This document shows, piece by piece, positions 26,869-39,579 of a stretch of DNA of 64,000 nucleotides. Both the position numbers and the translations under genes were made by a program. The notes beneath the pieces are model-generated. The model did not search any database and had not been told where the DNA came from. It was given only the letters and a program-made list of their open reading frames with translations. Positions within the stretch are counted from its first letter, which is position 1, and the number at the start of each line of letters is the position of its first letter. Origin of the DNA: Sphagnum compactum. Lineage: Eukaryota; Bryophyta; Sphagnopsida; Sphagnales. Location of the stretch: NCBI GenBank assembly GCA_965153455.1, contig OZ234497.1:1550001-1614000 (forward strand), written 5' to 3'.

Positions 26869-29800
26869 TTAGGAATTAAAGGCTTTCAAGGATTCTAGAA
26901 GAAATTTAATATTGCCTTCACAACTTTGTACCATTTTTTTTTTTCAAGAGATGGAGTTCTATATCAAATTGATTGAATGTTTCACTCCCATCAACAATGG
27001 GATTTTTTTGGGCATCCATGGCCATAATTAGGTTAATTACAATAGCCAAAGCATGTGAAAGTAGCCAATGACCTTGAGACTAGTTGAACACACATGCAAT
27101 CACCACAAGATTCAAGCACCAAGTGATAACTTTTGCAATGGCCCACCAAATGCAACTTTTGAACCTTTGATTCCCACTACCCCACCAAATGAATGTTCGT
27201 TCCTTTTATGATGTTTTGAACAATCTCATAATATTGCCTTGTATTATGAAGGTCATTCATAAATGGTGGCAAAGAATCTTTCATCAAAGAATGTGACAAC
27301 ATTTTTTCAAATATTAATTATAAGATTCTTGTTTGAAATTTTTTTAACTCATTTTTTTTGCCAAACTTACACTTATTTGCTGCTCTCTTGTTTGAAAGTT
27401 GCACAACTCTGCCAATGTCATTTAAAACTAGAGGGAACTTTGGGGGAAATTCATCTTGAGCTATTTTTTCTAATCCAGAAATTTTTAAGTGCTCACGATA
27501 CATTTTTACACGTTCACAAGTGTCTTGCTTACTTTTCTACACATACCAAGTGTCATGAAGCACCTTTTTGGGCCCCTCCCCAAAACAATTTTTAGCTAGT
27601 TGAAGCCCTAAAATTCTTTTCCTGTTGCCAAAGCTCATGAACATGATCCTTGTAGACCCACAACATAACTTATTTAAAGAGGTTAATTAGCGACTTATTT
27701 GATGCACTAACCCTAGATCAAAATGAGTGACATGCAATGTATGTTTCAAACACTTGAACTTGTAAGCATTGAACTAGCCAAGAAACTTGACCAAGTTAAA
27801 AAAAATACCTTGCGTTATTTAACATTGTCAACTTGCAATTTGACCTCCACACCAACAACTACTTGTATAGAATCACTGCCAAATGGTGAAGTTGTTGGAC
27901 TCATATTTGAACATTACTAGAGCATGGATTCTCCCTGACTAATTTTAATTTTTACATTGAAGATGAAATTGCAAGCGTGAAAGGCTTACAACACGGATGT
28001 AGTAAATCTGTCACAATGTTTTTATGTAATTCCAACATCACACTTGTTTGCCTTGTTGCAAATTCGTAACTACATTAACTTGTGCATCGACATAAGCTAG
28101 TGCAGATGAACTTTGAGGTGGATTTCAATTAGAATGATTTGAGCTAAACCTAGTATAATTCCTCACACACGGCATTGTCAATTTTTTCAATATGATCTTC
28201 CACATGCACATATGCCTCAAAGTTTGCCAAACAATTTTTTCAACTCTTCACACTTGCCTTGGTGTAATCTTCCAATGCTAATTAGAAATTGCCATCATTT
28301 TCGAACATTGTGAAACCACTCTTAGCAAGAATTGTTACAAGTTTCCCGTTCACAAAACAAATAGGATTATTGTTTTCAAATGATGTCGTCCATCAATGAC
28401 CACCATCACCTAGCAAAATCCCTCAACCAAAACAATCCAATTGAGTACATCAAAACCCTATGCATTGAATTTGAATTCCAACTTTGAAGCATGTAGGTCC
28501 TTTCTTCTCTTCGTTTCGGGCTTAGGAAAAAAAGGGTATGGATCAATCAATTCATATCCAAGCAGCCCCTTGAAGGTTTGAAGATAAATGGCTTCAACAA
28601 AATTCACCTTCCCAATTTCTATTGTTTTCAACAACATTTGGCGGATTTCCTTGTTGGCCAAATCCCAAATGTAATCCTTGGGCTTTTGGAAAATTAGGTC
28701 AACTATTATAATGGGAATGAAAACAAAATAGATACAATGATTAGTTTTTGCATATGTTTTTACCCACATGTAGTACTAGATTGCATCTTCCCATTTCTTC
28801 AAAAGGTTATTGTAATTGTAAGCGTTCACCACTACTTTCCAGAAAGTTCATTGTTTTTCTTTGCATTGAATGAAAGCATTAAGTTTGAAGCATGGTGTGT
28901 GTGTAGGTGTGGTTTGCAATTCAAACCAAATTAACCTAATGTTTAGAGGAAAACCTTCAGGGTTTTGCTATACAATCAACACTTGGCAATTGTAAATAGG
29001 ATATACAACTTGATGACACAAAACTAATCTTTTAGCGCACCAAGCTCAAGCTTTTGAGCCCCAATTTTGTCAAAATGGGGTGGATGCACTTAAAGTGGGG
29101 ATCAAAAAAGAATTAGCGAATCAAACTAGAATTTTCAATTTATCAAAACAATCCAAATTTCCCCAATTTTTTTATCAAAACAAAATGAATCTAGATAATA
29201 CATTTAAACCTTGACAATAGATAGTACATTTTAACCATGTACACATCTACACATGTTTAAACTACTATATAGAATGAAAATCACAAAAAATTCCCAATGT
29301 CATTCTAACATTTGAACTATTTAATAGTGTTCCAAAGGACATAAACATTAGTTACAATGATATGTTAGTCCTTATGACTCCCAAATGTTCATCCAAATCA
29401 TGTCAAATTGGAGTATGTATTGTGTTGAAATAACATATAGATGTTGTTGTAATCATTTTGTAAAGATCATAAATGGAAAAAAAATCAAAATAATAAATTG
29501 GATTATGTAAGCAACGGTTACATACTGCAATGGCTTCTATTAGGTAGTTTGAACCCAAACATTAGTACTTCCATTGCCCAGCGATAAAACTACACCAAGA
29601 TCTGACATTTAAAAAAAAGAAGGAATGTCACCACTTCCTCGATTGTTCATTATGGTTTTGATGGCTATTGTGAAAACAAGAAAGAATCAAGCCCCCTAAT
29701 ATCATATTCTTGTGCTACCACATACACACACATGCTACACTCTTTCAAGAACTACAAAAGAACAAATCTTCTGCATCAATAAAATAAAAATATAAACTTT

Positions 29801-30798
29801 CATTTGTCATTGTTCCACTCCTAAACTCTTGTCGTAGACAACACAACCACTAACTTTAGTACACACAATTTTCTCACCCATCCTCAATGAAACCAAAATA
29901 GAAACACATAAATTGACTTTGCACACCAAAACAAAAATATTTCACTTCATCATTGTAAACACCACATACAACAAAATGACCCATTCTAGTCACTGCATTT
30001 CCATGCCATCACAACCTTCAATCCACCTTAAAAAAAAGTTCCCACACTCTACGATTCTATTTCTCCATCTTTTACATTATTGTGGATGAACGTTCACATT
30101 GCATATTTTACACCCACCTTCATGACCACTACCACCATTCATTGTGGTATAAACTTTTTCACACCCAAGATTGAAACAACAATTTTTCTTATGACTTGCA
30201 CAAAACCAAATCAACCCTTTGAAAATACTTACATGTTTAACATGGCCCCACCAAAAACTTTAGACTATGCAACGATGTTCAAAAAAGCTCAAAAAAGACT
30301 TGATCAACTCCACCTCACCCCTTCTCAACAAAAAAAAAAAAAAACAAGATAGACTTTCTGCCCAATGGAAAATCAGCTTTGTTTCCTTGATGTTTGCAAC
30401 TACAAAGGCTATAATGAATCTTTGGCATTTGATTCTTCATTTGAGGCAAACCAATTCTTCGACAACTGGAATAACCAAACAAACCAAGTTTTTAAAGACC
30501 CGTAGCAAAATGCCAACCCCATGTATTTCCCATTACATTTTCAATTGATTTTTTTCATTTCTTTACCAAAACAAACTTGTCATATGAATAAATTTTTTGG
30601 CCTATCTCAAGGCACACCAAACATGTCATGGATGTTTTCAACATCCCCTACATTGGCATTGATGTTGATCTTACAATGTATGGTGCTATCGACATGATTT
30701 GCAAAGAGGTACCTGAAATCTTATGCCATTCCAAATGGCTTGATTTTTTATCGAGTTCAAAATCACCGACACTAATATATGGTCTAAGGGCAATGTTG
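26869..30798. other. AT-rich intergenic DNA
   Basis: No recognisable gene, RNA or splice-consistent reading frame. The longest ORF (28458-28769, minus) has low complexity in places and no domain I recognise. Probably decayed repeat DNA. Confidence 0.55.
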
Positions 30799-31417
30799 TC
30801 CTTCGGTGGTACCACTAGGAACATCACACCTTAATTTTTTTGGACCCATCAAACTTTGAAAAATCGTAAGAAACATTTTTAAAAATATTTTCATAATTTT
30901 TTTTGAATGTATTTATTAGGTTCCATAGATTTTGAATTCTCAATAATATCAAAAATATTTTTTATTTTGATGTTCTTAATCATGGCATTTAAAAAAAAAA
31001 TTACGAATGTAACACCTATTTTTTCCATGAACATTTTGGCCAAGAACACAAATTTGAAACATGATTTATGAATTTTTTAATGAATTTTTTTCCTAAGGTA
31101 ATTTGAAAGTCATTTTATTTTTGTGTTTTTATTTGGAAATTAATTGATTAAATATGATTTAGTTATGAATTTCCAAAGTTGAAGCTAGCAATTTTTTAAG
31201 AGACCATTTTAATTAGGAATATAAATTTTCAAAAATTTTCAATTTTCAAAAATCCCAAATAAAATTCAAGCCATATATTAGTGCATGCAATTGATAAACA
31301 TGAAAAAAACATTATAATTGTGAAAACATTTAACAAAAAGGGCCCAAAAAAATGATTTGGTTGTTTTTGGTTCCTTAACCATTCCTTGAGGTGGTTCCTA
31401 GTGGTACCACCCAAGGA
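30799..31417. mobile_element. Inverted-repeat element, MITE-like
   Basis: The arms 30799-30822 and 31394-31417 are reverse complements over 24 nt with one mismatch, sharing GGTGGTACCACTAGGAAC. Similarity appears to go on inward (ATTTTTTTGGACCC against ATTTTTTTGGGCCC) with gaps. The 619-bp unit is AT-rich and non-coding. No clear target duplication was seen, so the outer ends are uncertain. Confidence 0.5.
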
Positions 31418-34400
31418 TGGGTTCACCCCCAACTTGACCTTTGAATAGGGTAGGAATTGAATTTTGATTTTCATCAAAGCCAACCAAAAAAATCTCACTG
31501 TGTCCCTCAACATACGTTGAGTTATAAATGCTAAAATGAACACATGAACCAACACCTTCCAACACACACCAACGAAGATAGATGTCGTGTGAACACTTTT
31601 TCAATTTATTTGTGTCACATAGTTAACCACAAATGGTTAGTTATGTACTAACCATCCACATAAATCTATTCATTTGGTAACCACCAGGTGCCTTACATAC
31701 TTAACATATATCCATTTACATTTTGTTTACTTACCTATGGTCCTTAATCAATTACATAGATAGTTACCTAAGTAGGGAAACAAAGCTCAAACCCTAAAGT
31801 AAGATGTTTTACAAGATAGGTCAAAAAGGGAATACCTTGATGACTTGGTAATTGAATTGTGGTTTAAGTGGTTCATCTACAATTGAAATTTGCACCATGG
31901 TAACTTAGTTGTGGGGCAAATGGTTCATTGACGATTGAGTCATAAGGAGGCTTCTAATTAATGATTCTATTAATATAGGATTTTTGTCAAATTGTGACTT
32001 GAAAATATGATTTCAACCTATGCAGAGGATTTTTCACAAAAAAAAGGCACAAATTCAACATGTTTTGAATTTTTTTCAAATCACTAGATTTTTACAATAA
32101 GTTCCAATAGGTAACCAAGAATATAGAAGAATCCTAATTTTTTTTAAAAACTCCCATATATGTTATAGAACCAAATTTGGTTTTTTTTTGTTTTTTTGGG
32201 ATGATCGTCATTTTGGCTACATCACAAAATTGGCAAAAGAAAAACAAACTCCTTCCAAAAGAAGTTACACTGGAATTTGGTGGATGTGGTGGGTCATTGA
32301 ACAATATAAAATGAACGTTCAAGCCTATGGGCCCGACTGGTTTTACAAAAAAAATGATTTCCATCAAATTTTTGTTGTAAATTAAATATAAAATAAAACT
32401 AACTTGTCATCTTTTTGATCAAATTTAGTTATAAACTATGTATAAAATAAAGTTCATTCACCATCTTTTTATATTTTTGGAGTTGTATGACATGATTATT
32501 GCTATTGGCTCTAAAATTGCAATCTCAGTGGAGGATCTGTTAATAATTTACATAAGAAAATGGTTTTTTATCTAAAATCATCTTCAAATCTACCTAGATA
32601 ACAAAAAAGAAGGCACTTCAATTATTATGTTTTCTATTTGTCTTTTGTTTTCTATCAATGTTTATCATCAAGCTTGGTCCCAAAAGATTGTGGAATGCGA
32701 AGAAACAAATATGGCAGAGAGAAATTTAAGGTGCAAAAAAATGTATAAAAAATCAAAAAATATTATGAAAAGTGAATACAGTAAATTCAGAATTCATTTG
32801 AAATTGTTGCTTTATACAAACTTTGGTCAAAAACTTACAAAATGTTTTGACGATGGAGCCACCAAAATTTGCGATTGGCAAATGGCTTGCCTCGGAAATT
32901 ATTATATCTGTTAGGTCCAATTGTTTTGAGTATGTTTATGTGTTTATGTTCATGTCTATCAACTAAATACTTACAAAAAGTACTCAAAACAACATCAAGC
33001 CTGAAGTGGATATGGAACCGTTGAAACTTTGCTAGATCCAATTGCATTCAGGGTGGAGGGTTGTTGCAATGTTGCTGAAACCTTCATGTTACGTTGATTG
33101 TTTGTCCAACATATATTTGTCCAATTGGTAGACATGTGATTTGTACACGTTGTGTATACAAATGACTCACTAGCTTTTAATTTTTGATGTTGCTATCAAT
33201 GTTGATGATGATGCCTTTGTGAGAGAAATATTTATGGTAATGGCAATTATTGTATTGGTTTTCAAGTTGGCATCATTATTGTTATAGAGATTTTCAAGAC
33301 GTTGAGTTTTTTTGGGAGAGGATGAATTAATCAATGGCTTTCTACTTGAATTTTGGAAGGATATAAGGGTGTTGCCATTAACACTATCAAGTAATTGTAT
33401 TGGATTTTTTACAATGCCTTGATTGAAATTTTTCAAAGCAATAACAGAGAAAAGCCATTCACATCTAAACTTTGAGTTTTAAAAGTTACATCCTTAATTT
33501 ATTGTATGGCATTGTGAAAAAAATATAATTTGGCATGCTTAAAAGAGTAGTTTCCATCAAAGTAATTTGGCCAACAACAAAAGGAACAATTAAAATTGAT
33601 ACAGGTTTATTTGTTCATGCAACCTTGTTATTGCTTAGTTACTACCACATTTTTTGCTAAGTTATTCTTTCACAACTCTACTAGCTCCTCTCCCCCCTAC
33701 CTATCACATTGAAAGATTCCCCACAACTTGATTGTAATTGTAATTGACAGTGTCAATTAATTTTCTTCAATCATTAGTACTTGTCAATAATTTAAGTTTT
33801 ATCACTATTGGAAACTTTCACTAGCATTTATATCTTTTAATATTGTCCCAATTCCAAATTTGTTTTCAAATGTTCTATTACTTTTATGGTTATGTTGAGG
33901 AGTCAAGTTCTTTAATGAACATGATGTTTTGATCATTTCTAGTCATTGTAAATGGACCTTGATTTCAATTTCAATTCTTAACCATGCCTTCCACTATTCT
34001 TGTTGAAACTTGAATCTACATGAATAAATTGTTTTGCAAGCAATTAAATATGCAAATCATGTTAAATAAAATGGTTGTCATGAAGCCACCAAAAATGGAA
34101 TTGAGGTATAAATTGAGCCCTTTTGTTTGAGTAGCATGCTTACAAATGTGTCTCAATAAAAGGTCAAATGGGAGAAGATCACTATTGAATTTTTTAACAT
34201 CTTTGATTACCAAAAAAAACATCATGTCAAGGCACTCAAGCTATTGATAAATGACTTTAGTTGAATGGTAAATTGAAAGTTACCTTTCATTTTCAGAAGG
34301 GAATTGTCCAATCTTTCAATAAGGTGGTACATGGTCAATGATGTTCTACTAGGCCTAGATTCCACAACTCATTATTGGTGGCTTGGGGAAGTGGTTTACA

Positions 34401-36538
34401 TATGAAAAGTGGCCCTGTAACAATATACAAATCCATGCAGCAATCAAAATAAATTTCAAATTAGTAAATTGATTTTAAAAGATTTTTTTATGAATGGAGA
34501 TTTTGTCACATGATTGATCCCCATTTTGGGAATTTCCAATTATTTGTCATGACACATGTATAACCAACCTATTTAAATTCTAGTTAAAATGTTTAATGAA
34601 CTAGTATCTATAGATTGCCACCTTCACCTTTTTTCAACAAGGTCCCTTATTATTGACTATATTTTATTTGAAAAATTTCTAATTGGATTTAAATCCACAT
34701 TACAATATAATGAAGACCCCTAACCATGAAAATTATGACAACAATTTGAACTCATCCAAAGGCCATGAAGATATTGTGTTTTTTTTTCTATGTGGACATA
34801 AGCAGCTATTAAGCTTATTGTAAAGTCTTAATCAATATTTTTGAGGTACCACATATATAACAAAGTTTTAAAAATGTAATAATATGTTCTAGATGCATAT
34901 TTTAGCTATTTGCATTCATTTCATAAATTAGGTTTTTCATTAATGAGTTAGGGTTTTCTTCTTTTCTTTTTCCTTTTCCCATTTTTTCTTTCTTCACCCT
35001 TTTTGTTTATGTTCCAATTTCAACAAAAAAAAATCACCATAAATCAAAGAAAAGGAAAGGTTATTGCTACTTTGGCTATCTATTATTGGTGTTTGCATTT
35101 TATGGTGCAACATTTGTTTCATATGCAAGCATTAGCTCTTAATGGCAAATGGGGAAATGCCATGATTTTGAACATGTGTTTGATGCTTTGAACTAGAAGA
35201 TCATAATGTGTGGTCCTTTGAAAAAAAATATGGTTTCAAACGGATAAATTTTTGTTGGGTTCTTTTATAAAAAAGATGTTCAAAACAAGAGCATGTGTAT
35301 CACATGTTACATCTCATTCTTTTTGTGAGAAATAGGTTCATATTTGTAGAGGCTAATATACATATGAAAACAAACATTTAAGTTGAAAATAAGGTTGTGA
35401 CATCATTACAAAAGTTTGGCATTGGAAATACATTGTGCATTGTGGGTGAAATGTATGGGGTGGTTTAATGTGCCATTTCAAAAATTGTGAGAAATTTTTG
35501 CAAATTGGTGAAAGTTCATTTGCAACATTTATTTGTTCAATTTCCAAGTGAAAGTTAGTTTACGGTTTTGGAAAATTAAACTAAATCACTTCATGGAATC
35601 TGCACTAAAAAGATAATTGATAGGTCCATGTTCCAACAATTGTCGGACAAGATTACTTTTGTTGAAATCTTGAATGAAAAGATTGATTGGCTTCTTTTCA
35701 AACTCACAAAAGTAGGGATTGTATAAAAATATATATTTACCATATAAATTAGTTGGGGATTGTGCATATCTAATATAACCTTGGGTGTATTGTTGATACA
35801 AGGGATGTGCAAATGGATTTGAACCATACAAAACTACCTAAAATTTTATCCAAAATTCAACTCAAATGTGTGTTGATTGAGCTTTTGAAAATTTGAAAGC
35901 AAGTTGGTGAATAATCGCGAAGGGGGGATATATTGTACCATTGTGACATATGACTATTATTGTGCTTACATGTATTGTGTTACACTATATTATTGACAAG
36001 AATGGATTTGTTATATATTGGATAGAAGAAACTAAAAGAAAATTGCAAAGGTGAATGAAAGGAGTGTTTAGGAAAGGGCAAAAGTTGAAAGGTGAAAGGG
36101 TAGCCATAATTGAAATAAAAGCTAGATTCACAATGTAAAAATGGAACATAAGGGGTGAAAACATGGTTAAATAAACAAAACAATTGGCATTTAAAGACAA
36201 AGTTTTTAAATGAGGCAATTTTTAACCAAAAAAAAAAGGTAGATTCAAAATATATTTAACCTTCATTATGAAGTCATTATGTTTATGGTAAGTTGAATGA
36301 AAATTTTTAGATCTTTTAATATAATAAAAATAAGTACTTAGTACATTTGAAATCAAGGTTGTTAAAAGTGAAACAACATTCTATTTTACGTCAATGATAT
36401 AGCATCATCATGACCAATATGTCAATTTGTTTAATAAAGGATGACCTTGAATAGATGTTCCCATGATAATAATAAAAACTATTTTCTTCACTTTACAAGT
36501 TTTTATTATTGTCATTATTGATATCACAGTTGAATTTT
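31418..36538. other. AT-rich intergenic DNA
   Basis: No supported gene. ORFs are short, of low complexity and without known motifs. Frequent T/A homopolymers suggest old repeat sequence. Confidence 0.55.
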
Positions 36539-36830
36539 GATCCCCAAAGGTGATTAGAATTCAATCTCAAGAAAACAATTCCAATGAGATGTGACCACTA
36601 AATATCGATTGTCATATTCATGGTCAATTTTATTTTCTTTCAAGTTCCATATTTGTTATTTTTGTTATTACAATCTTGTGGCAACCAGATTTCAATCCGA
36701 AAAAAAACTAAAAAAATTTAGAAGAATTTTGACCATTGAGATGTGACAACTAAAATTTGACCGCCATCTTGACAATCAATTTTTGTTTTCAAGTTTCATG
36801 TTTTTATTATTTTTTGCGACTCAAAATTTG
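36539..36830 (+). repeat. Tandem duplication, about 152-bp period
   Basis: Two diverged units share 'ttcaatc(t)c.a.gaaaa', 'gagatgtgac(c/a)actaaa' (36586 and 36738), 'gtcaattttt' and 'tttcaagttcca/tttcaagtttca'. A more distant third unit may follow to about 36960. Confidence 0.6.
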
Positions 36831-36984
36831 ATCAGCGCATGTATGGGGTGGATTGAAGTGATATCATGGTGTCCACAAGGATTGGGACCAGAATCCAGAT
36901 CCACCTTGGTCATGGTCCAAGTGATGACCGAATTCCAATTCGAGAAAAAAGTGAAAAAAACAAAACAAAACAAACAAAATTTGA

Positions 36985-37205
36985 TCTCAAAGAGTTGACA
37001 AATGTTTTTTCTAAAACATGCAATTGATGACAAAATATTTGGTTTTAATTTTTGACATCAAAATTCTGTGAAAATTCGCCACCACAAAACAAACAAACTC
37101 TCAAAAAGTTGGCAAATGTTTTTTTTCTGAAACATGGAATTGATCATTGATGACAAAATATTTTGTTTTAATTTTTGAGGTCAAAAATTCTGTGAAAATT
37201 TCGCC
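36985..37205 (+). repeat. Tandem duplication, about 123-bp period
   Basis: Two close copies share 'gttg(a/g)caaatgtttttt', 'gacaaaatatttggttttaa' (37029 and 37152) and 'attctgtgaaaattcgccacca'. Non-coding. Confidence 0.8.
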
Positions 37206-37574
37206 ACCAGAAACCAAGAAGAAATCACTGATCTGATTCTCGTTATTGACGATTGCCACATTCAAGATACGAAAACAGTGTAATTTTTTTTTAAATCCTT
37301 GAAATCTCCCCTGCGGCCTATGTCTTTCAATTTTGTGATATCAAAAATTCTGAAAAAAAAAAAGTCATTTATAAAAAAGAAAAACTGTCGAATTTAAAGG
37401 AAAAAAATCCAAAATCTTCCCAATTTGGTTTTTTTAATCAAAGAAGCAACAAAATCTGTCTAAAAAACAAACACTGCTCGCGAGTAAATCCCCAGTCCCC
37501 TGTGTTGAAAATCAACGTAACAAAATCAGATGATAAATGACAGTCTGCAGCTGCCGCCATTTCTGGTGTCCCAG

Positions 37575-37584
37575 TATATAAATA
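37575..37584 (+). promoter_or_regulatory. Strong TATA box without an obvious gene
   Basis: TATATAAATA sits in a locally GC-richer stretch (37540-37640) that differs from the surrounding AT-rich DNA. A start site would be expected near 37610. No ORF of note follows. It may drive a non-coding RNA or a long 5' leader of the pectate lyase gene about 2 kb away. Confidence 0.35.
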
Positions 37585-37639
37585 CCGAATTATGTGGCAA
37601 AGAGGGGACTGAACAGCCTTTCGTGCTGGCTACACTTCA

Positions 37640-39492
37640 TCCTCTAAAGCGACATTTAAAATTTTAAAAATCGAAAATGAACTGATTTTGAAGGGTTCCA
37701 ATCGCCAGAAGTGAGAAAAAAGAGAGTAAAAATTGCCAGAATTCTCAGCGTGTAAATTAAAAAAAAGGTTGATTAAAGATTTGAACTTCATATCTGGTTT
37801 ATAGCTATATCTGACTAAATATTCTTAGCCACAAATCGCCATTTTGTTTCTACATCTTGCTATCTACCTAAGCTACATAAAACAACCGAGGGGTGTGTCA
37901 CACTGTGGCCTTGCCATTTACATTGAAAAGTATCTTAAGGCAAAAGAAGAATTATGGGGAAACTCAAATATTTCACCATGCAAAAAATATAGTCTTCAAA
38001 AAATCCTCTAAAAGAAACCAAAATCCTTCAAAATATTATAACTCTAAAACTAATCTCGAGTTTCAACAGAAGCCAAAATATCATCTTTCAAAAATCCTCA
38101 TATAAAAATAGACCTATTATTAGGTAGAGGCCAAAATCCCTTAAGCTACTATACTCTATAATGAAGCTAAACACAATATCCTTGGCTTGGTAGGCAAGGC
38201 CAAAAACAATGGGACCGAGTGGCGTTTCCATGTCGTTAATGTCACCTGCTGACTTACTATTTGTTGGAGATTTGTTGGCGTTCTATGGCAATGCCACATT
38301 TGGGATGATGGAATTATTGCTCGTGCTCCTTGGAGGTGTCGACAAGGACCTGATGCGCACTTGGTTGGTGGGAAGTTGCACCTCAGGCTAGTTAGATCAA
38401 ACATATGTTTGTTTGTTTTTTTGGGAAGTTCTTCTGTTCGTTGCTTGCAAGGGATTTGCTTGCTCACAGGAGGACGAGGAGGAAGACAGGCCGGCCACTC
38501 GGAGGCAAGGAAGGAGGAGTACCAAAGAGCGAGTAAACATGTTTGCCTCCTTGTCCGTGTTGTTGTGTCATTAGTTTACTAGTATATTATCACATGCTTT
38601 TTGTTTGTTTGTTTGTACTTAACGCTTTTGCTGGCTCTGCCCTTCAGGGTAGAGACAATGTGATGCACCCAGAAATTAACTAAAATTTTGTATCGCTACA
38701 TTCTCGGGTCATGTGAAGTGCACTACAGAAACATGTCTGGCATAGCGGAAGGATCCACTTGGGCTTTTTACCATACTTAACCACCATGTGTTTTCAATTT
38801 GGTATGCTGAATAGTTATCGTCCTTAGAGCAACTCCGCCGGTGCACTGTACAGCAAATTTGGCATGAAGAAATGTCAAAGCATGTTAGTTCGGCCCAGCA
38901 AAATGGCTTTGTCCCAGCATTTTGAAGCTGGCGAAAGACACAGCAAAGCCTAACACCTTCTGTTGATTGGCTACATGCTTTGATTGATCCAGGTAGGATG
39001 CTATTAGTAGTCTCCCACCTTTTGTAGTTTCAATTTTATGGGTGAGGTTGCGAAAATGTAAATAGCTAATCTTGGATGTAAGAAATACTGTTGCAGGGCC
39101 ACATACTGAGCATGGGTGGAGCTGCTCTTATGGATGTCATTTAAAGGGCAGATTCATTATGCAACCAGCTGCTTGTTTTGTTTTTTTTTATGTGTTTTTT
39201 TTTCAATAAACAGTTTGGGGGGATTGAGAGAATTAAGTAGTGAATCTTGTAAGCCTGAGCTGCCTCTAAGTTGGCTGGTGCTCTACCCTAGGTACTGTGA
39301 ACTTGGAAGCTGCATAGTTGGATCAATTTGTCAAGCATCAAGACAGGGGGATGTGCAATTGCTTCAAGTTGAGTCCACATCGCTTGCAAACAGACAAATT
39401 TATTGGGGAATCTGTGATTAGGTTTTATGGTGGAGAAGAATCTGAAGTTCCATTTGGCATTTGGGAACCCACAATAAGAGAAGCAAGCTTTG
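37640..39492. other. 5' flank of pectate lyase gene, no supported ORF
   Basis: GC rises from about 38.2 kb. ORFs at 38209-38391 and 39116-39421 are short and unrecognised. Part of this may be untranslated leader or promoter of the downstream gene. Confidence 0.4.
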
Positions 39493-39579
39493 ATGTGTGG
39501 GTGTTGTGGGTTAAGACGCCGCCAGAAGGTGGCTCCCAACTTCTCCCTCCCTCCAACAAAGCTTGATCAACTGATTCAG

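Noticed and set aside
28458-28769. 103-codon minus-strand ORF considered as a retroelement fragment
   Set aside because: No reverse transcriptase, integrase, protease or zinc-knuckle motif can be seen.
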